From Trachythela sp. YZ-2020 (Eukaryota > Cnidaria > Anthozoa > Malacalcyonacea > Clavulariidae), in NCBI GenBank assembly GCA_016169945.1, contig JADLSH010000367.1:5918501-5982500 (forward strand): a stretch of 64,000 nucleotides of DNA. Direction: 5' to 3'. Shown here in pieces: positions 44,690 to 57,400 of the stretch (positions within the stretch are counted from its first letter, which is position 1; each line of letters opens with the position of its first letter). A program made the translations under genes and the position numbers. Below the pieces are notes generated by a model, which saw nothing but the letters and a program-made list of their open reading frames with translations, was not told the DNA's origin and searched no databases.

Positions 44690-47600
44690 CATTGTGGATT
44701 TCTTTTGCCAACTATGCTATTTTCTACCTCGCCTTATATCACCCTTTCTCTGCCTTCCTTTCACATTTTTCATCAATCTTCTCAACGTTTCTTCTTTTCT
44801 CAACCTTTTCCTCATTCTCAATTGCTTCCAATCGATACAATTTCTGTACTTCCACCTTTGTTCCTTTAACAACCTTATCTCTTCCAAACATTCAACTTTT
44901 TCCATTTTCCAACACTAACTACGCCCCCATCTTTGCACTTCTCTACTCACTCTTCCTTTCCTTTCCTTGTCATATTCTCTCAAATTTGTCCAATATTCCT
45001 TTCGCCACCTTTTCCAAAAGAATGCATTCGCATTCTTGCCATGTACCTAAATCTTCGCTCAAACTCTCCTACCTCATCATCAGTAACCTTTTGAGTAATT
45101 TTATCTGTCATTGGAGCACGTTTTGGCCAAATATATCAATGGGATAGAGTTTAACCTTCAACTTCAATCAAACTTGTCAACAATTCATCAGACGTGAGCT
45201 TGGTATTGCCTACTATCTTTCGTAAGTTTTCCCTTTACCAATTCAACCATTCTTTTAAAGAATCCACCCAAGCAGCCCTATTTTAATTGATTTGCCATTT
45301 CAAATAATTATTTTCCAAATATGCTTTATCTCGATACAGTTTTCAGAGCCTTCTCTGTAGTTTTAAATGTCTTGCAAACAATTCAAGGAAAAGAAGAACT
45401 AGGAATCCATACTCATAGACAGGTCTTGTCACACACTAAAATCTGTAACTATGCATGTAGCTGTGAGACTACAATGATGTACCATTTCCATGGCGACATT
45501 CCCCAATGCTTATTTCAGTTACTTTATATGTTCCAAGCATCTTGCTCTAAATCTGATACAAATCATGTCTTTGCATCTTAACAATGCATCTCTTTGCACC
45601 GAGCCTACTTGGCTGACTAACTTTTCATATCATGACTCTTAACCGCAAACTGGCCTGAACCGTCTTGATCAAGGCACTTTCAGCTACAACTATTTTCTCT
45701 ACTCTCAATCTACCAAGTTCTGCCACCTTACCTTCTAATCAAGCCTTCAAGTTCTTAATAAACTTCTCCACCCATGCAGTGACCTTACCTATAACTTGTT
45801 AATCTACCGCTATATAAACATTGATGTTAATCACATTTGCTTACCAGAAGCTTGCATTGCCCGCGTTTTCATAACTGTCTTCTGAACTTCCCGGGCCTTC
45901 CATGCGCAGGTTAGTTACAGGTAAATCTGGTTTGGATGTTGCCCGTTTGGGAAGATATCCGAACTAAAACCATGCCTCAGATCTTAGTCCCGGTCAACCT
46001 GCAAGCTCCGTCAAACTACCACCCTAGAAGAGTTAGGCGGAAGCGAAAAAGACCGAAAAACTAGGTCTCTGTATCTACAATTTCCTCGGCAAATGGTCAC
46101 GATGGTTACTAACCACTTTTCAACCTTCCACCAAAGCTCACTCTTTGTTCAAAGAAAGATGCAGATACCACTCTAGGTTCTAAGTCAGCAAGATTTCTAA
46201 TCCTGGAAAATGACCCCAATATTTCTTCCTATCCAATTTCAAACTCCAATTCACCCTACGGCATACAGGTTGTTTCCATTCACCATGATTATAACAACAT
46301 ATAAGACTGTCTTACACTCTTACTATCTATCCATTAGTAAGTCCCACTACACCCAATATCAAATGCTAAGGCTCTAAACTGTGTCCATCAGCTAGTTTGG
46401 CTAAAATTCTGAAGTACATAATTTTTAACCTGACAATCCCTTGAGCCTTGAGATGCTATATTCTTGACATTCTACATGGTAACCACCATTTTACTCGAAT
46501 ACAAAATGGACAACCGCACGACATCCATGCAATCAACACCCTTTTTTACCTATCAATTTAATATACACACATCTTGTTGTTACAGTTTGAACTAGCTTTT
46601 CGGGATCTCAATTCAAACATTGCTTTCTTTCATCTCCAAGTTCATCACCCCATGCAGTTATTGCTTAGAACAGCAGCTGGAACCACATCTTAATACTCAC
46701 TACTATTGGACTGATTCTATCTTACGCATCATATAATCCTGCCCTAAGAATGGTACGCTTTGTAGCAGCCAATGTTTTTGCTCCCACTGCTAATTTCATT
46801 AAAAGAAATAAAAAGTACATAACCAATATCAAGACCTAGGCCTTTCTGTAGTGCTGCTATCATTTTTGTATTTTTGTATGAGAAGAGAAGCTATGGAATA
46901 TGTTTGGACTTCTAACGTATTCGCTTCGCAACCCGTCTTTTCACCTTCAGCCAGTTTCTTATAACCACATGTATTTTCCTGTGAAACAAAATTCACATTC
47001 TCATCCACCCTATTCCCCTAATGGGACCAGACAATTCCCAGCCCAACTTCGTGTGTATTGCACCTGATCGTCATATTTCCTTCGCACAGTTCTTCCTTCC
47101 CAAAACACCAAAGATAGTCCCAATTAACAATTCAACTTCGAAAACTTCCTTTTCCTTGCAAACATCCGAGAGCCACAGACGTTGCAAATGAGGATAACCC
47201 CTTTCCTTCAACTTCCACATGCTCATTATTAGCGAGCTTAAGATCTACGACGACGCGGCAGTCGACAACGCCATATAAATATGTGAATATAAAGAGACCG
47301 TGATTGAACAACGTTCTTGTTTTAGCTCACAGCTTTTTATTCATGACTTTTAAAACGTTTCAACTGCAGTTATCGACTACAATGCAGGCTGTAAAAACAA
47401 ACGCGAAATGCAGCTATTCATCCTTCTGACGTGCCGTCGTCCTGAGGACGTAAAAATGCTCTAGTTGGCGTCGTTAACAAGACGTACAGAGACGACGTCG
47501 AGAATTCTCTTGGGACTACAAGTTTTTCCATTGCTTTATTACAAGCGAAAAACGTCATTGTTAGAAGGGCCGCGTCGTCGACGTTGGCGTTGTAGATCTT

Positions 47601-47880
47601 AAGCTCGCTATTTATTCCCAAAATGGTCTTCACTCTACACCACAATTTTCACACTCTCGCCCCTTGTAACTGGCAACACCTCTAACTCAAAACCCTCGCC
47701 GAACTCCCATTCTATGTTCTCCTGCCCAAACGATTTTCTCTCAATCCATTTCTTTCTTTTGACTGGTAGGTAGTCCTAATGCCTGATCAAAATATCTGTG
47801 ACCTCCTGAGTCAAACAATACTCTTACTTTCTTCTCTTTCTGGAAAGAATTGAGCTAGAAGAACTGAAACGCAGTGACCC
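44690..47880 (-). pseudogene. decayed BEL/Pao LTR-retrotransposon polyprotein
   Basis: On the minus strand, broken frames follow BEL/Pao pol order: aspartic protease KKVRVLFDSGGHR (about 47830), HLQRLWLSDVCKEKE and AIHTKLGWELSGPI (about 47190-47020), a poorly preserved RT/RNase H region, then the integrase end NTKLTSDELLTSLIEVE, LNSIPLIYLA and FWKRWRKEYWTNLREYDK (about 45210-44966). Stops and frameshifts are frequent. The plus-strand frames here are shadows. A 377-bp MITE interrupts the protease-RT junction. No LTRs were found. Confidence 0.85.
47232..47608. mobile_element. 377-bp MITE inside the BEL/Pao relic, TA flank
   Basis: The termini GCGAGCTTAAGATCTACRAC are inverted and flanked by TA (47230-47231, 47609-47610). 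Inside, gacgacgcggcagtcgacaacgcc and its counterpart near 47570-47595 extend the inverted repeat. Noncoding. It postdates the retroelement. Confidence 0.88.
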
Positions 47881-49971
47881 AGAGCGGAGGAACGCAAGGC
47901 CGTAGAAAAACGACATGGCGAAAAAAGCCAAGATCAGGAAAAATATATAGCACTTCCTTTCCCCACCCAAAAAAAGGAAAACAAGCAGACAAACGTGGAA
48001 TTGAGCAAATTACAGTTTCCCCGAATGGTTGTGGAAGTATAGTTGGACAGTAGACTTTTACGCCCGATTCTGGCGGCTCTTACTAGTTTTGGGGGCAAAA
48101 TGAATACTTTTTAATGATAATTGTATCTCCACCATTGAATCTTTTCCCTACGGTTTTGTTCTTGAGGCTTTGACCATTTTTCCTACCAATTAAGGTGTTC
48201 AGAACGAGTTCGGTTTTGGTGGCGACATTTGGAAAAGAATCTCTCACAATAATCTGGTCTTGTTCGCTTTTATACACGTTCTGCTGAAGACAAAAAGTCC
48301 CTTCAGGCGTCCAACGGTGGAATAAAAAGTTGCTTGCTTTTATAAAGATAACCTGGCGGATTATTATTTTTCAAGAAGAGGAACTTTCAAGTTAACTTTT
48401 TCAAAAAATCAACTACAGTTGGACTTCTTGAAGGGACAGAGCAAGGTGTTCTTATCTGATCACCACAATGACATCACTTTGTTAACTCCACTGAATGTTC
48501 TAAGTGTTCGGTAACTAAAACTGATCTATACACTTCATGAGTGTCTGTTGACGTACTACTAGATCGCATATCTCTGTTTCATACTGTACATGAATCGCCG
48601 TTAGATAGATCAATAGAAACTTTATTTATGTGTCAAATATTTCTAGCGCTATGCGCGCTATTTAGGGACAAAACGGACTACAACCCAATTCTGCACCTAA
48701 GAATTGGATGACATACACAAACTATCATCACCTGATCACCTGATCACCCGAGTGTCCGTAATAAAGAGGTTAAATATATATGAATTTGCTCTCTTGGGAC
48801 GAGATTTTAAGACTGTAAAACAATGTCAACCTTTTTGATAAACCAAGGTTATTAAAGGTGCTTAGAACATTATAACTTCATTTTAGATTGATGCTTTAAT
48901 ACGTGTGCGGGAAACAGGGGATTTTTCATGTTATTTCTGACACTACAGAGAACAACGAAAAACTCGTTTTCTAAACTCCCCATCCTTGCGTTTCTTGACC
49001 GCCGCTCAACACATTGAACTAATATCTATCAATCCAACACTATTGAGAGTTCAAATCTTGCTCAAGTCAACGAATTTCTTGTTTTACAGTGGTAGAATTA
49101 ATATGAATAGTTTTAAAAGTTTAATCGTCATTTTAACACTGTTAAGGAGCGGTCATTATTTATGGGGTAGTAGGGAGTGGATGTTTTTGAGGAGTTACAA
49201 AATTTTAAAGATCAATGAAGCAGAGGTTATGTTGATTCCTGACCTGAAGTAGGAGGGGTTATGGGAATTTGATATGTAATAACCGAAATAATATACACCC
49301 TTCCGGAAAATACTTGGCCTTGGGCCTTGGCTATAGAACCTCATTTTCGTGATCGAGACATTTGCTTTAGAGTCCTTTACCTTGTTACTGGCGACATAAT
49401 TACAAAATCATACAGTACGAGATTCATATTTTTTAGTGTTGGACTCATTTTTTCCAGTGCAAGGTCTAAACATTAGAAGTCTTTTCATCAGTTGAACTTT
49501 CAGCAATGTACATTGTTTTTTTAAAGTGAACATCCATTTTGATTTTATGTTTAGATTTATTATGGTGGTTTTATACTTAATTACTATTCTAGATTTTTGG
49601 ACCTCTCGCTCGATAGAACTGAATATTGAAGGCTTTTTGTAGATGGGAATTTCGAGCGAAAATACCACTGAGCTACAGAGTCAAGTTGCCAAGAGGGTAA
49701 TGACAGTGAGTGGTATAAGGGTAATATTATCGATTTTTGGGCATCTCGCTCGATAGAACTGAATGTTGAAATTTCGAGAGGATTAAAATTTCGCAGGAGA
49801 TCGTGTCATTACCACATTTCAGGTCTGCATTTGTGTGAATTCAACACTAAAATTAAGTTTAGAAAATTTCCACAGTATTCATGAGAAGACAAAAAGTTTT
49901 TCTAGGGATCATGAGAACTTAATTACTATCTAGATTTGATTTTTGGACCTCTGCATACAAAATGGTAATCA
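47881..49971. other. intergenic; possible LINE tail and repeats
   Basis: No gene. The stretch at 48606-48700 read on the minus strand ends aataaagtttctattgatctatc, like a truncated LINE 3' end (weak). A short duplicated word, cgctcgatagaactgaat.ttgaa, occurs at about 49610 and 49748. Confidence 0.35.
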
Positions 49972-50207
49972 GAATCGACACGATTTTCACCTCTGAGAGT
50001 TGGCTAAAACCAAAAATACCTTTATGGATAAACATACCCGTCTGAGCAATATCTTACCAGGATAAACTATTAGCGGAACTTAAATCTCGAAGCATTGGAA
50101 CACTAATAACACCAATACTGCATCAGCTGTGACAAAATTAATTGTTTTTTCTTTTGTTATGTACTGCTTTAATTAGGCACAGAGGTGAATACGATTCTGA
50201 CTACCAT
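49972..50207. repeat. 236-bp foldback
   Basis: The arms atggtaatcagaatcgacacgattttcacctctg and cagaggtgaatacgattctgactaccat are near-complements. Target duplication not resolved. Confidence 0.75.
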
Positions 50208-51142
50208 TTATCGAATTATCTGCTGTTTGTCTCGATTTGGTCTTAATTTAAAACGCGTCATTCAACAGCTAAAAGCCTGATCTTTCCGTATGAAACAATT
50301 TCGTTCATACACCGAGTTTTAAGCAAAAAATAATGTTGGATTAGTTTTTGATACAACCATATATATATATATATATATATGAAGAAGATGAAGGATACGA
50401 TAGAGTGGTGGAATTAAGATTATGAATGAGACTGGACTTACGGAGGAAGAAATAAAATACCATGCACAGGAAGGTCCAACCCACAAAGAAGGTGAAAATG
50501 GAAGGTCGTTCAGTTTAGACAAAATCCGTATATTTGTGGATACTGAGGTAATGCCGTTGTTTGGCAGTACACTGTAGGACTACCTTCATAACTTACATTG
50601 CCATTTGTGTAATCTGTTTATCGTAGAAGAAGCATGTGATGAAATGGATAATGTACAGGTAATTATCGCATTGGTTTCAAACAGGCTAGCGAGATTAATT
50701 ATAATATAGAGTGCATGAATGAAACCATATATCAACTGTATAAACCAGAGAATACTAGAAGTGATGATGGATGATGGTGTTGGAAAGCGAAATCTGTTGC
50801 TTGAAATTTGATTGCCATAACTGTGTATGCAATACTCCGCCTTTTACTAATGAAAAACGTGTTTCCATCATAAATTTCCATTATTACCTTTAGTCTTTAC
50901 CATTCTTTACCATAAGTTTATATAAGGTAAAGCAATAAATAAGAAGTAATTTGTTGCACAATCGGCATTGAATTTCATGTTTTTATTTCGGCTTCCAATT
51001 AAAGTTAAATCATGCATTATTATATATACAATCCATACAATCCAATATAGGATGTCACCACAATGTTTGTTTAAGGGAACGTTGACCTTTAAGTGTATAC
51101 ATGTAGACAAGAACCATGACAATCCTTGACAAAACATTCTTT
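50208..51142. other. 3' flank of the nuclear-receptor gene
   Basis: No gene recognised. A (TA)n run lies at about 50359-50380. Confidence 0.4.
50982..50987 (-). promoter_or_regulatory. candidate polyadenylation signal of the NR2 gene
   Basis: AATAAA on the minus strand, about 155 bp downstream of the nuclear-receptor stop codon. A plausible distance, but chance occurrence is likely in A+T-rich DNA. Confidence 0.35.
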
Positions 51143-51402
51143 CTATATACTGTTATTGTTAGCTACGTTGTTTAGTATCGTTGGTAAGATGTGATCAATT
51201 TTTACTTCTCCTATAAGAGGAGAAAAGAACATTTCTTCAACTTTCATCGAACTGATTGTTTTGATTGCAGGCAGTCGTAATAAGATTCTGGCAAAACGAC
51301 TTTGGTTTGATGAATGGCTCTCCCTGACAAATTCTTGAAGTTCACTTTGAGCGATTTCTTGCATCTGTTCAACTTCTTGTACACCAGTTAGACCTGAAAC
51401 AT
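51143..51402 (-). CDS. nuclear receptor exon 3: LBD C-terminal half
   Basis: The acceptor TTTTCTAG precedes ATGTTTCAGG; the first two bases complete an Asp codon. It encodes the helix 9-12 region ([53 protein letters not shown]) and ends in TAG. Confidence 0.92.
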
Positions 51403-54400
51403 CTAGAAAAAATAAAATAATTAAGAACGACCTACGTGATGCATTTTAATTCTGTGTGTTTACAACTGTGTATAAGTTTGATGATTCAAAATGCTGGTTT
51501 GATTCAAAATGCTGCTTTGTGAGTGAAAAAACCTGTTACTAACGTGATAACATGGTTGTAACTTGTTCACAGGATGTAACTAACGCTGACATAATGCATG
51601 TCAATTTTGAGATTTATAGAAATTTCATTTTCAAAAAATTGGTTAAATAAACAATTGTGGGTTTTTTTTTGAAACGCGATGCGTTTTGTATTTTGATGCT
51701 ACCAATGTTGAGAACTGCTTTAATAGTACGAAAACCACAACACAATAACAGTAATAGATATGCATACCAGGATTAAAAAGGCATATAAGTTTTAACAAGG
51801 CAAATTCTGTTGCTGTTAATTCGAGTCTCTCTAAGGTAAGAAGCAAGTCTTTAACTTTATTGATGTGTTCAACTTGAACCACGTCCGTTTCTTTCAATTC
51901 ACCGCCAATCTTTTCTATATTCTGTTTCATCAGATTCAGTGTAGCCTCTAAGGGACAGACTTTAGCACACTGAACAAAGCTTAGCAAGAATATGTCAGTC
52001 CAGCAGTTTCTCAAAAGAATGACTTGATCACTTCGATTCAATGTTTTGAAGGAATGAGTAAATCTAATCCAGTCTATTGAATGAAAGAGAAGTCGCGTAG
52101 CAAGCTCATAAACATATTCCATTGTCAGTTTCTTTTCCTCAGGAAACGCCATATTAAAGCCAAAGTCGCATTTCTCAGCTAATTTCGATTTAAATGGACC
52201 AATGGATGTCAACTGGCTATTGTTCAGCGTTGACCGACATCTTTCAACTTGAACAGCTGAAATCAAATGAAAAATGTTACATTGCCGAAATTTTGAAAAC
52301 AAGAAATGAACAACACTGCACATGAAAAACATTTGCGTTTCTCTTGTTAACAATTATTGAGATTATTGAGTTTAGCTCTTTGCTATATATATATATATAC
52401 AAATTCAAAAAAGGTTGTCCTTCAAAAATCTTAAACCTCAAACATTGAGCGCGCAAGGGATGATGGATAACTTCCTATTTAGAGTCTTTAACTCGGGAAA
52501 TGTGCTTTGTAACAATGCAAGGGCATATAATAAACACTTATGATGTAGGGATATTTGGTTTTCTAAGCTAATGTTCAATTTAAGGCTCCAAATAAGTAAT
52601 ACCCGTCATACCTTGCGCGCACAATGTTTAAGGTTTAAGATATTTTGAAGGACAACCTTTTTTAATTGGCTAAAATCTATAATTTGCTCTAACTATATGT
52701 TGTCGAGCACTCTTTGCGTTTCGTAGACTTAACCTACACGTATATATATATATTTGAATAATGTATTGTACATTAATTGGTCATGTAAGGCGGAGACTCA
52801 GAGGTGGTCCGTTCTAGGTAAGTCTTGGTAAGGCCTGTAATGTGACCAATTTCCATGATAACAAGTTTAAAGTACGAGCAGAATTTCTATTTCTATTTGA
52901 TTTTGCAGGACTTGGGTCATTCGTCCAATTTGTAGGACTTGGGTCATTCGCCAGGTATCTAGTGTAAGAACACCATATCAGGCCTCAGTTATGCCATTTC
53001 TTATTGCAAACACGGCTATACAGCAGTATCTCAGTCACGATTTAGGAGGACAGTATTTATGCCGGCTTTTCTGTTGACCCAACAAAACCCAACAGCTACT
53101 GTAACTGGTTATTCCAGCTCTCGTCATGGGCAGCCAACGAAATAGAACAACAATTTTAAAAGTTTTACAAGAATTAATAAATGTCAGATAACCTTTTTGT
53201 CTAGGCCTGACATTAGTCCAAGCAAAGACCTGCATACTTAGGTAACAATCTGTTGAAGTGCACATGTAAATCATGACTTCTATGATGCTCTCTCCTTCGC
53301 ACAGGCTTGGATGGATAATAAATAAAAGAATGCGCTAGATGGTAATAAATAAAACGCGCTAAATGGGCTGCTAAATGGTAATATAATGAGGAAATTTTCG
53401 CCGCCCGCGGTTATCATACTCAATGTTCAATTACGCTCTAGCGCTTCTGAATCATAAAAAAAATTAAATAAATAGCCTCTGCGGAGGAGAGTCTATGATG
53501 CCTGGGCCTTTCCATAATAGGCATAAATAATCACGTTTTGAAAAATTTACAAACATGAGGTTAGATTTGAGAAATGTACGCGTTACATATATTTGAGTGC
53601 AAAATATTTGCAATTCAAAATTTAGTATGTGGTTCAAATTATAATATGTGGCTGTAAAACATATGCAAATGAATGACCTGTGATTGTCTAGACAGATCAG
53701 GGTGGTCAGAATCCGTCAGATATATTTTGTAAGGTGACTATAGGCAGAGTGGAAATTTATGATGCTACTGTACGTTCTGCATGTCACAAGCTTGGTTTAA
53801 GGACTTTAAACGATTCAAGGTCTAACAGTAGTGTAACTTAACTTTTTTGACCACTTGTGATCAGGGCAATTTGGACATGAAAAATGGTTGCCTTAAATAA
53901 ATTTCACTTGCCATTAGATCCAGCTTTGGTTCACATGCATAATAACAAAATTTGAAGTAAATGATGGCAGTAAGCATATGCTGATGATAACTACAATTTG
54001 CATTATATAACATCAATATACACGAATCACCATTGTCTTATTTTCCTTAAGAACTGAAATTGAGTTTAAGTTGAGGCACATTTTCCGTCATACAATGGTC
54101 GGACAATGTCTGTCGAGGCATGTTCGTCTTTTACACTTTTCAAATTATCTGGCAGAATGAATAGTTAGCTGGACTATATTTTACTCATTTAATAATGTAC
54201 TTGCATGGGGATAATAACTTAGAGATGATCAGCTTTTTCTGGCAAAGCTCAAACAGAAAACAACTTACCCGATCGGGCAACTTGCCCCCCAGGCAAGCGG
54301 GCAAGTGTTAAGTTACACCCAGTGAACTCTAAGCAAACTGGAACGCTAACTCCTATGATCAAGTCCTATGATTCGTTGAAGCCAAGCTAGTTTTTCTGAG

Positions 54401-57400
54401 GTTTGAGTTGAAATACGTTATATTTGATATAAAAACTTCAAGACTTTAGGCAAAATGGAAATACTTAAAAAATACAAAAACAACCGCAATTTTGTAAAAT
54501 ACGGCAAATTTTCCCTCAAAGTTTTAAGTGTTTCCCTTTTACCTAAAGTCTTGAAGTTTTTATATCAAATATAACTTTTTAATAGCTTCAATTTCATATA
54601 CAGCCCAATGTTCGGCGTTAAGTATTTCAACTCAAACCTCAGAAAAACTGAATTAAGCTGGCTTCAAGTCTATAACTTCCAGAAGTCATGGGCTGTATTA
54701 AGTAAAGCCACATCTTTTGTTGGCCATCAAGGCACAATGTGCCCAAAGGTGTCCTAATTTATCATGGGCCAGTAAATTTCTTTTTGAAGAGAAAAAAACA
54801 TTTTTGTTTAAAGTCATTTTGTAATTGCTCATTCTCTGCTACTCCATGTTTTGATCACAAAACAGGTAAGCAATTGCAGGACAGAATATACATACCAACA
54901 AATTCGTGCTAAAAAAACAACTAAAAAAGCAAGCATATGTAATATAGCAGGGCTGTAGCAGAGGGTGTGAAAACTGCAATATTTTTTCTTGAAGAGTTAC
55001 TGAATGAATATTCGTCAAGCAGACAGAGTACTCTTTTCGATCAGCCTGTTTATTATCAAATAGCCTTTTTGAAGATAACGTTTTGATAACGTTTGTCTCA
55101 TCTATGTTACATCTGAAGGACTATCCGACTCATACAGCTTGCGGCACTGGCTTAATACACCATGCAGTACAGTATGTACTCATACTCCACTAATAACCAA
55201 TGAGATTGCAGTATTTTGAATTCGGCCATTTTTGCAATGGCGCTTTCATAAATATGAGGAAATCAATATAAAATTGTTATTTGGAATATGTTCTAATCTG
55301 TCACAGTCTAATTGGTTTTTTGCCTCCGTTACCATGCAGGCTTTTTGTGGCGACGATCAGTGTACACGATTTTGAATATATAGGAAACATTTCAAGCTCA
55401 TCCCTGGTACAAAGTCACTGTAGGTTAAAATAACTGTTTATGAAATTAATCTTTATTACACTGCTGCCAAGGGGATCAGTGGTTTTGATGTCACAAAGTT
55501 GCATTTCCACAGGGCACTCAAACACAGTCACACGATTATGAAATTGTCCACACAACAATTAAAGAGCAAGCAATATCTATTAGGAAATCAATGTTTTATT
55601 GTATTTGGGTGTTTTTTTTTGTTTAACTAAACAACACAGTGTACTTTAAATGTTCCCTGTAAACTTATTTGCATATTCAATAGCATGTTAGAGTTGGTAA
55701 AATCACTGCCAATTATGGACCATGAGTTCGAGATTAGAATTTTCCCCTGGTTTCCATTATGGATACCAGCACTTCAAAGTTGGTATCCAAACTGAAACAC
55801 CAGTATCCAACTTTAATACCAGGAATACAACATATACTTGACTTTACAGTGAAAATCTGACCCTCCTGAGTTAAATAAGTCTAGCACAGTTTGATTGTTA
55901 TTTAATTCCATGATATAATTCCATTATATGATTCAATTGAGGACTCTAAGCCTGAATTTTTATTCAGAATTTGATTTACATTTTAGTTTTACAGGCACAA
56001 TCCAACAAAGCACAACCACAGAATTATATAGGATAATTTCCTGGATGTCGAAATATAGCCTTATACACCCACCAATTTCAGTTGACCAGTATGCTGCAGA
56101 TGTTTCAGATTTTGAAGCAAACAGCTACAGGAAGTGAAATACATACATTCGATGCTCAAAGTTTTGGTGCTTTCACTGTATATGAGCAACTAACCCTAAC
56201 AAACCCTAATGCCTATTGCTCATATGCCAAGAAAGAGCCAAAGTTTTCCAGAGTTTCAAAACTTGTTTTACCAGATTGGAGACAAAATATGTGTACATCT
56301 GTGATTCTGTCTGTTTATTTTATTAATAATATGGAAAATATGGATATTTAACCAACAATTTCTTGGTATCCAGTTAGTTAGGATACCAAGGTTTTGACAT
56401 CTGGTATCTAAAATTGAAAACTGGTATTGTCAGGATACTGCAAATCTTGAACCCTGATCAGGACAAGAGGTGGTCTGACTTTCCGGGGGAGATTTGCTTT
56501 CCCATTTAGCCCTGTGTCCTAAATGTGGGGGAGGGGGCTAAATATGTAAAGAGGGTTCTCTGGAGGCGGTTATTAAACTAAAACCTTCAAAAGGTCAGTG
56601 TTGCTCAAGTAATAGCTTTCTTGCTCTTGGTATAAACCAAGGTCACAGAGTAATCACATACAGAGGTTCATCTTCGCGGAAAAACCGCAAGGTGTTTTTT
56701 ACTGGCCGCCATGTTCTTAGCCAGTACCTGCACATGTGCAGTTTACGTACAAAATTCATGCTGACGGCCTCCCTTTACTGGACTGGCTAAGAACATGGCA
56801 GACTTTGCCGAAAAAGCCCTTACGCCGACATCAAAGGTGCCGACATGAAGATGAACCTCTGTATGTGATTACTCTGTGCCAAGGTGTTGAAGTTGATAAT
56901 GAAATTCAGAACCGGTTTGTAAACTGAGCATTTGATTGGCTGCTTTTTCTCTAGTAACCAATCAGAGGCTTTGTTTACAGTTTAGCTTGTTAATTTCATT
57001 ATGAACTTTTGAACTTCGCAACGAATTTCCGAAGTTCGGAACATTTGAGTGAAAAGTTAGTTGAAATCAACTGTATTAAATTGTCACAATTGTTCTTGAA
57101 TATAGAGATTATCAGAATTTGAGGACCCTTCAGCTTGCAAGACGTTGCAAGGTCACATAATAATTGTTAAACAAGGTCAAGGCGACTGGCCACATGCACG
57201 CAATTTCCGCCCAACATTTTCCTGAAAATTTTCCGGAAATTTCTTAACCGTAGCAAACTTATAAACTTTAAAAATTTCTTTATTTCTCTGTTTGTCATTT
57301 TGTCATGGTGACTGTCGCGAGAAGTGTTTTATGCCTGATATCGCCATATACAAAACTTCAAAGTTAATGAAGGTCAAACCATATTTAGCGTTACAGACAT

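Noticed and set aside
44692..45147. 151-codon plus-strand open frame rich in Phe, Ser and Leu
   Set aside because: It is the complement of the purine-rich BEL/Pao integrase coding strand, where recognisable motifs occur.
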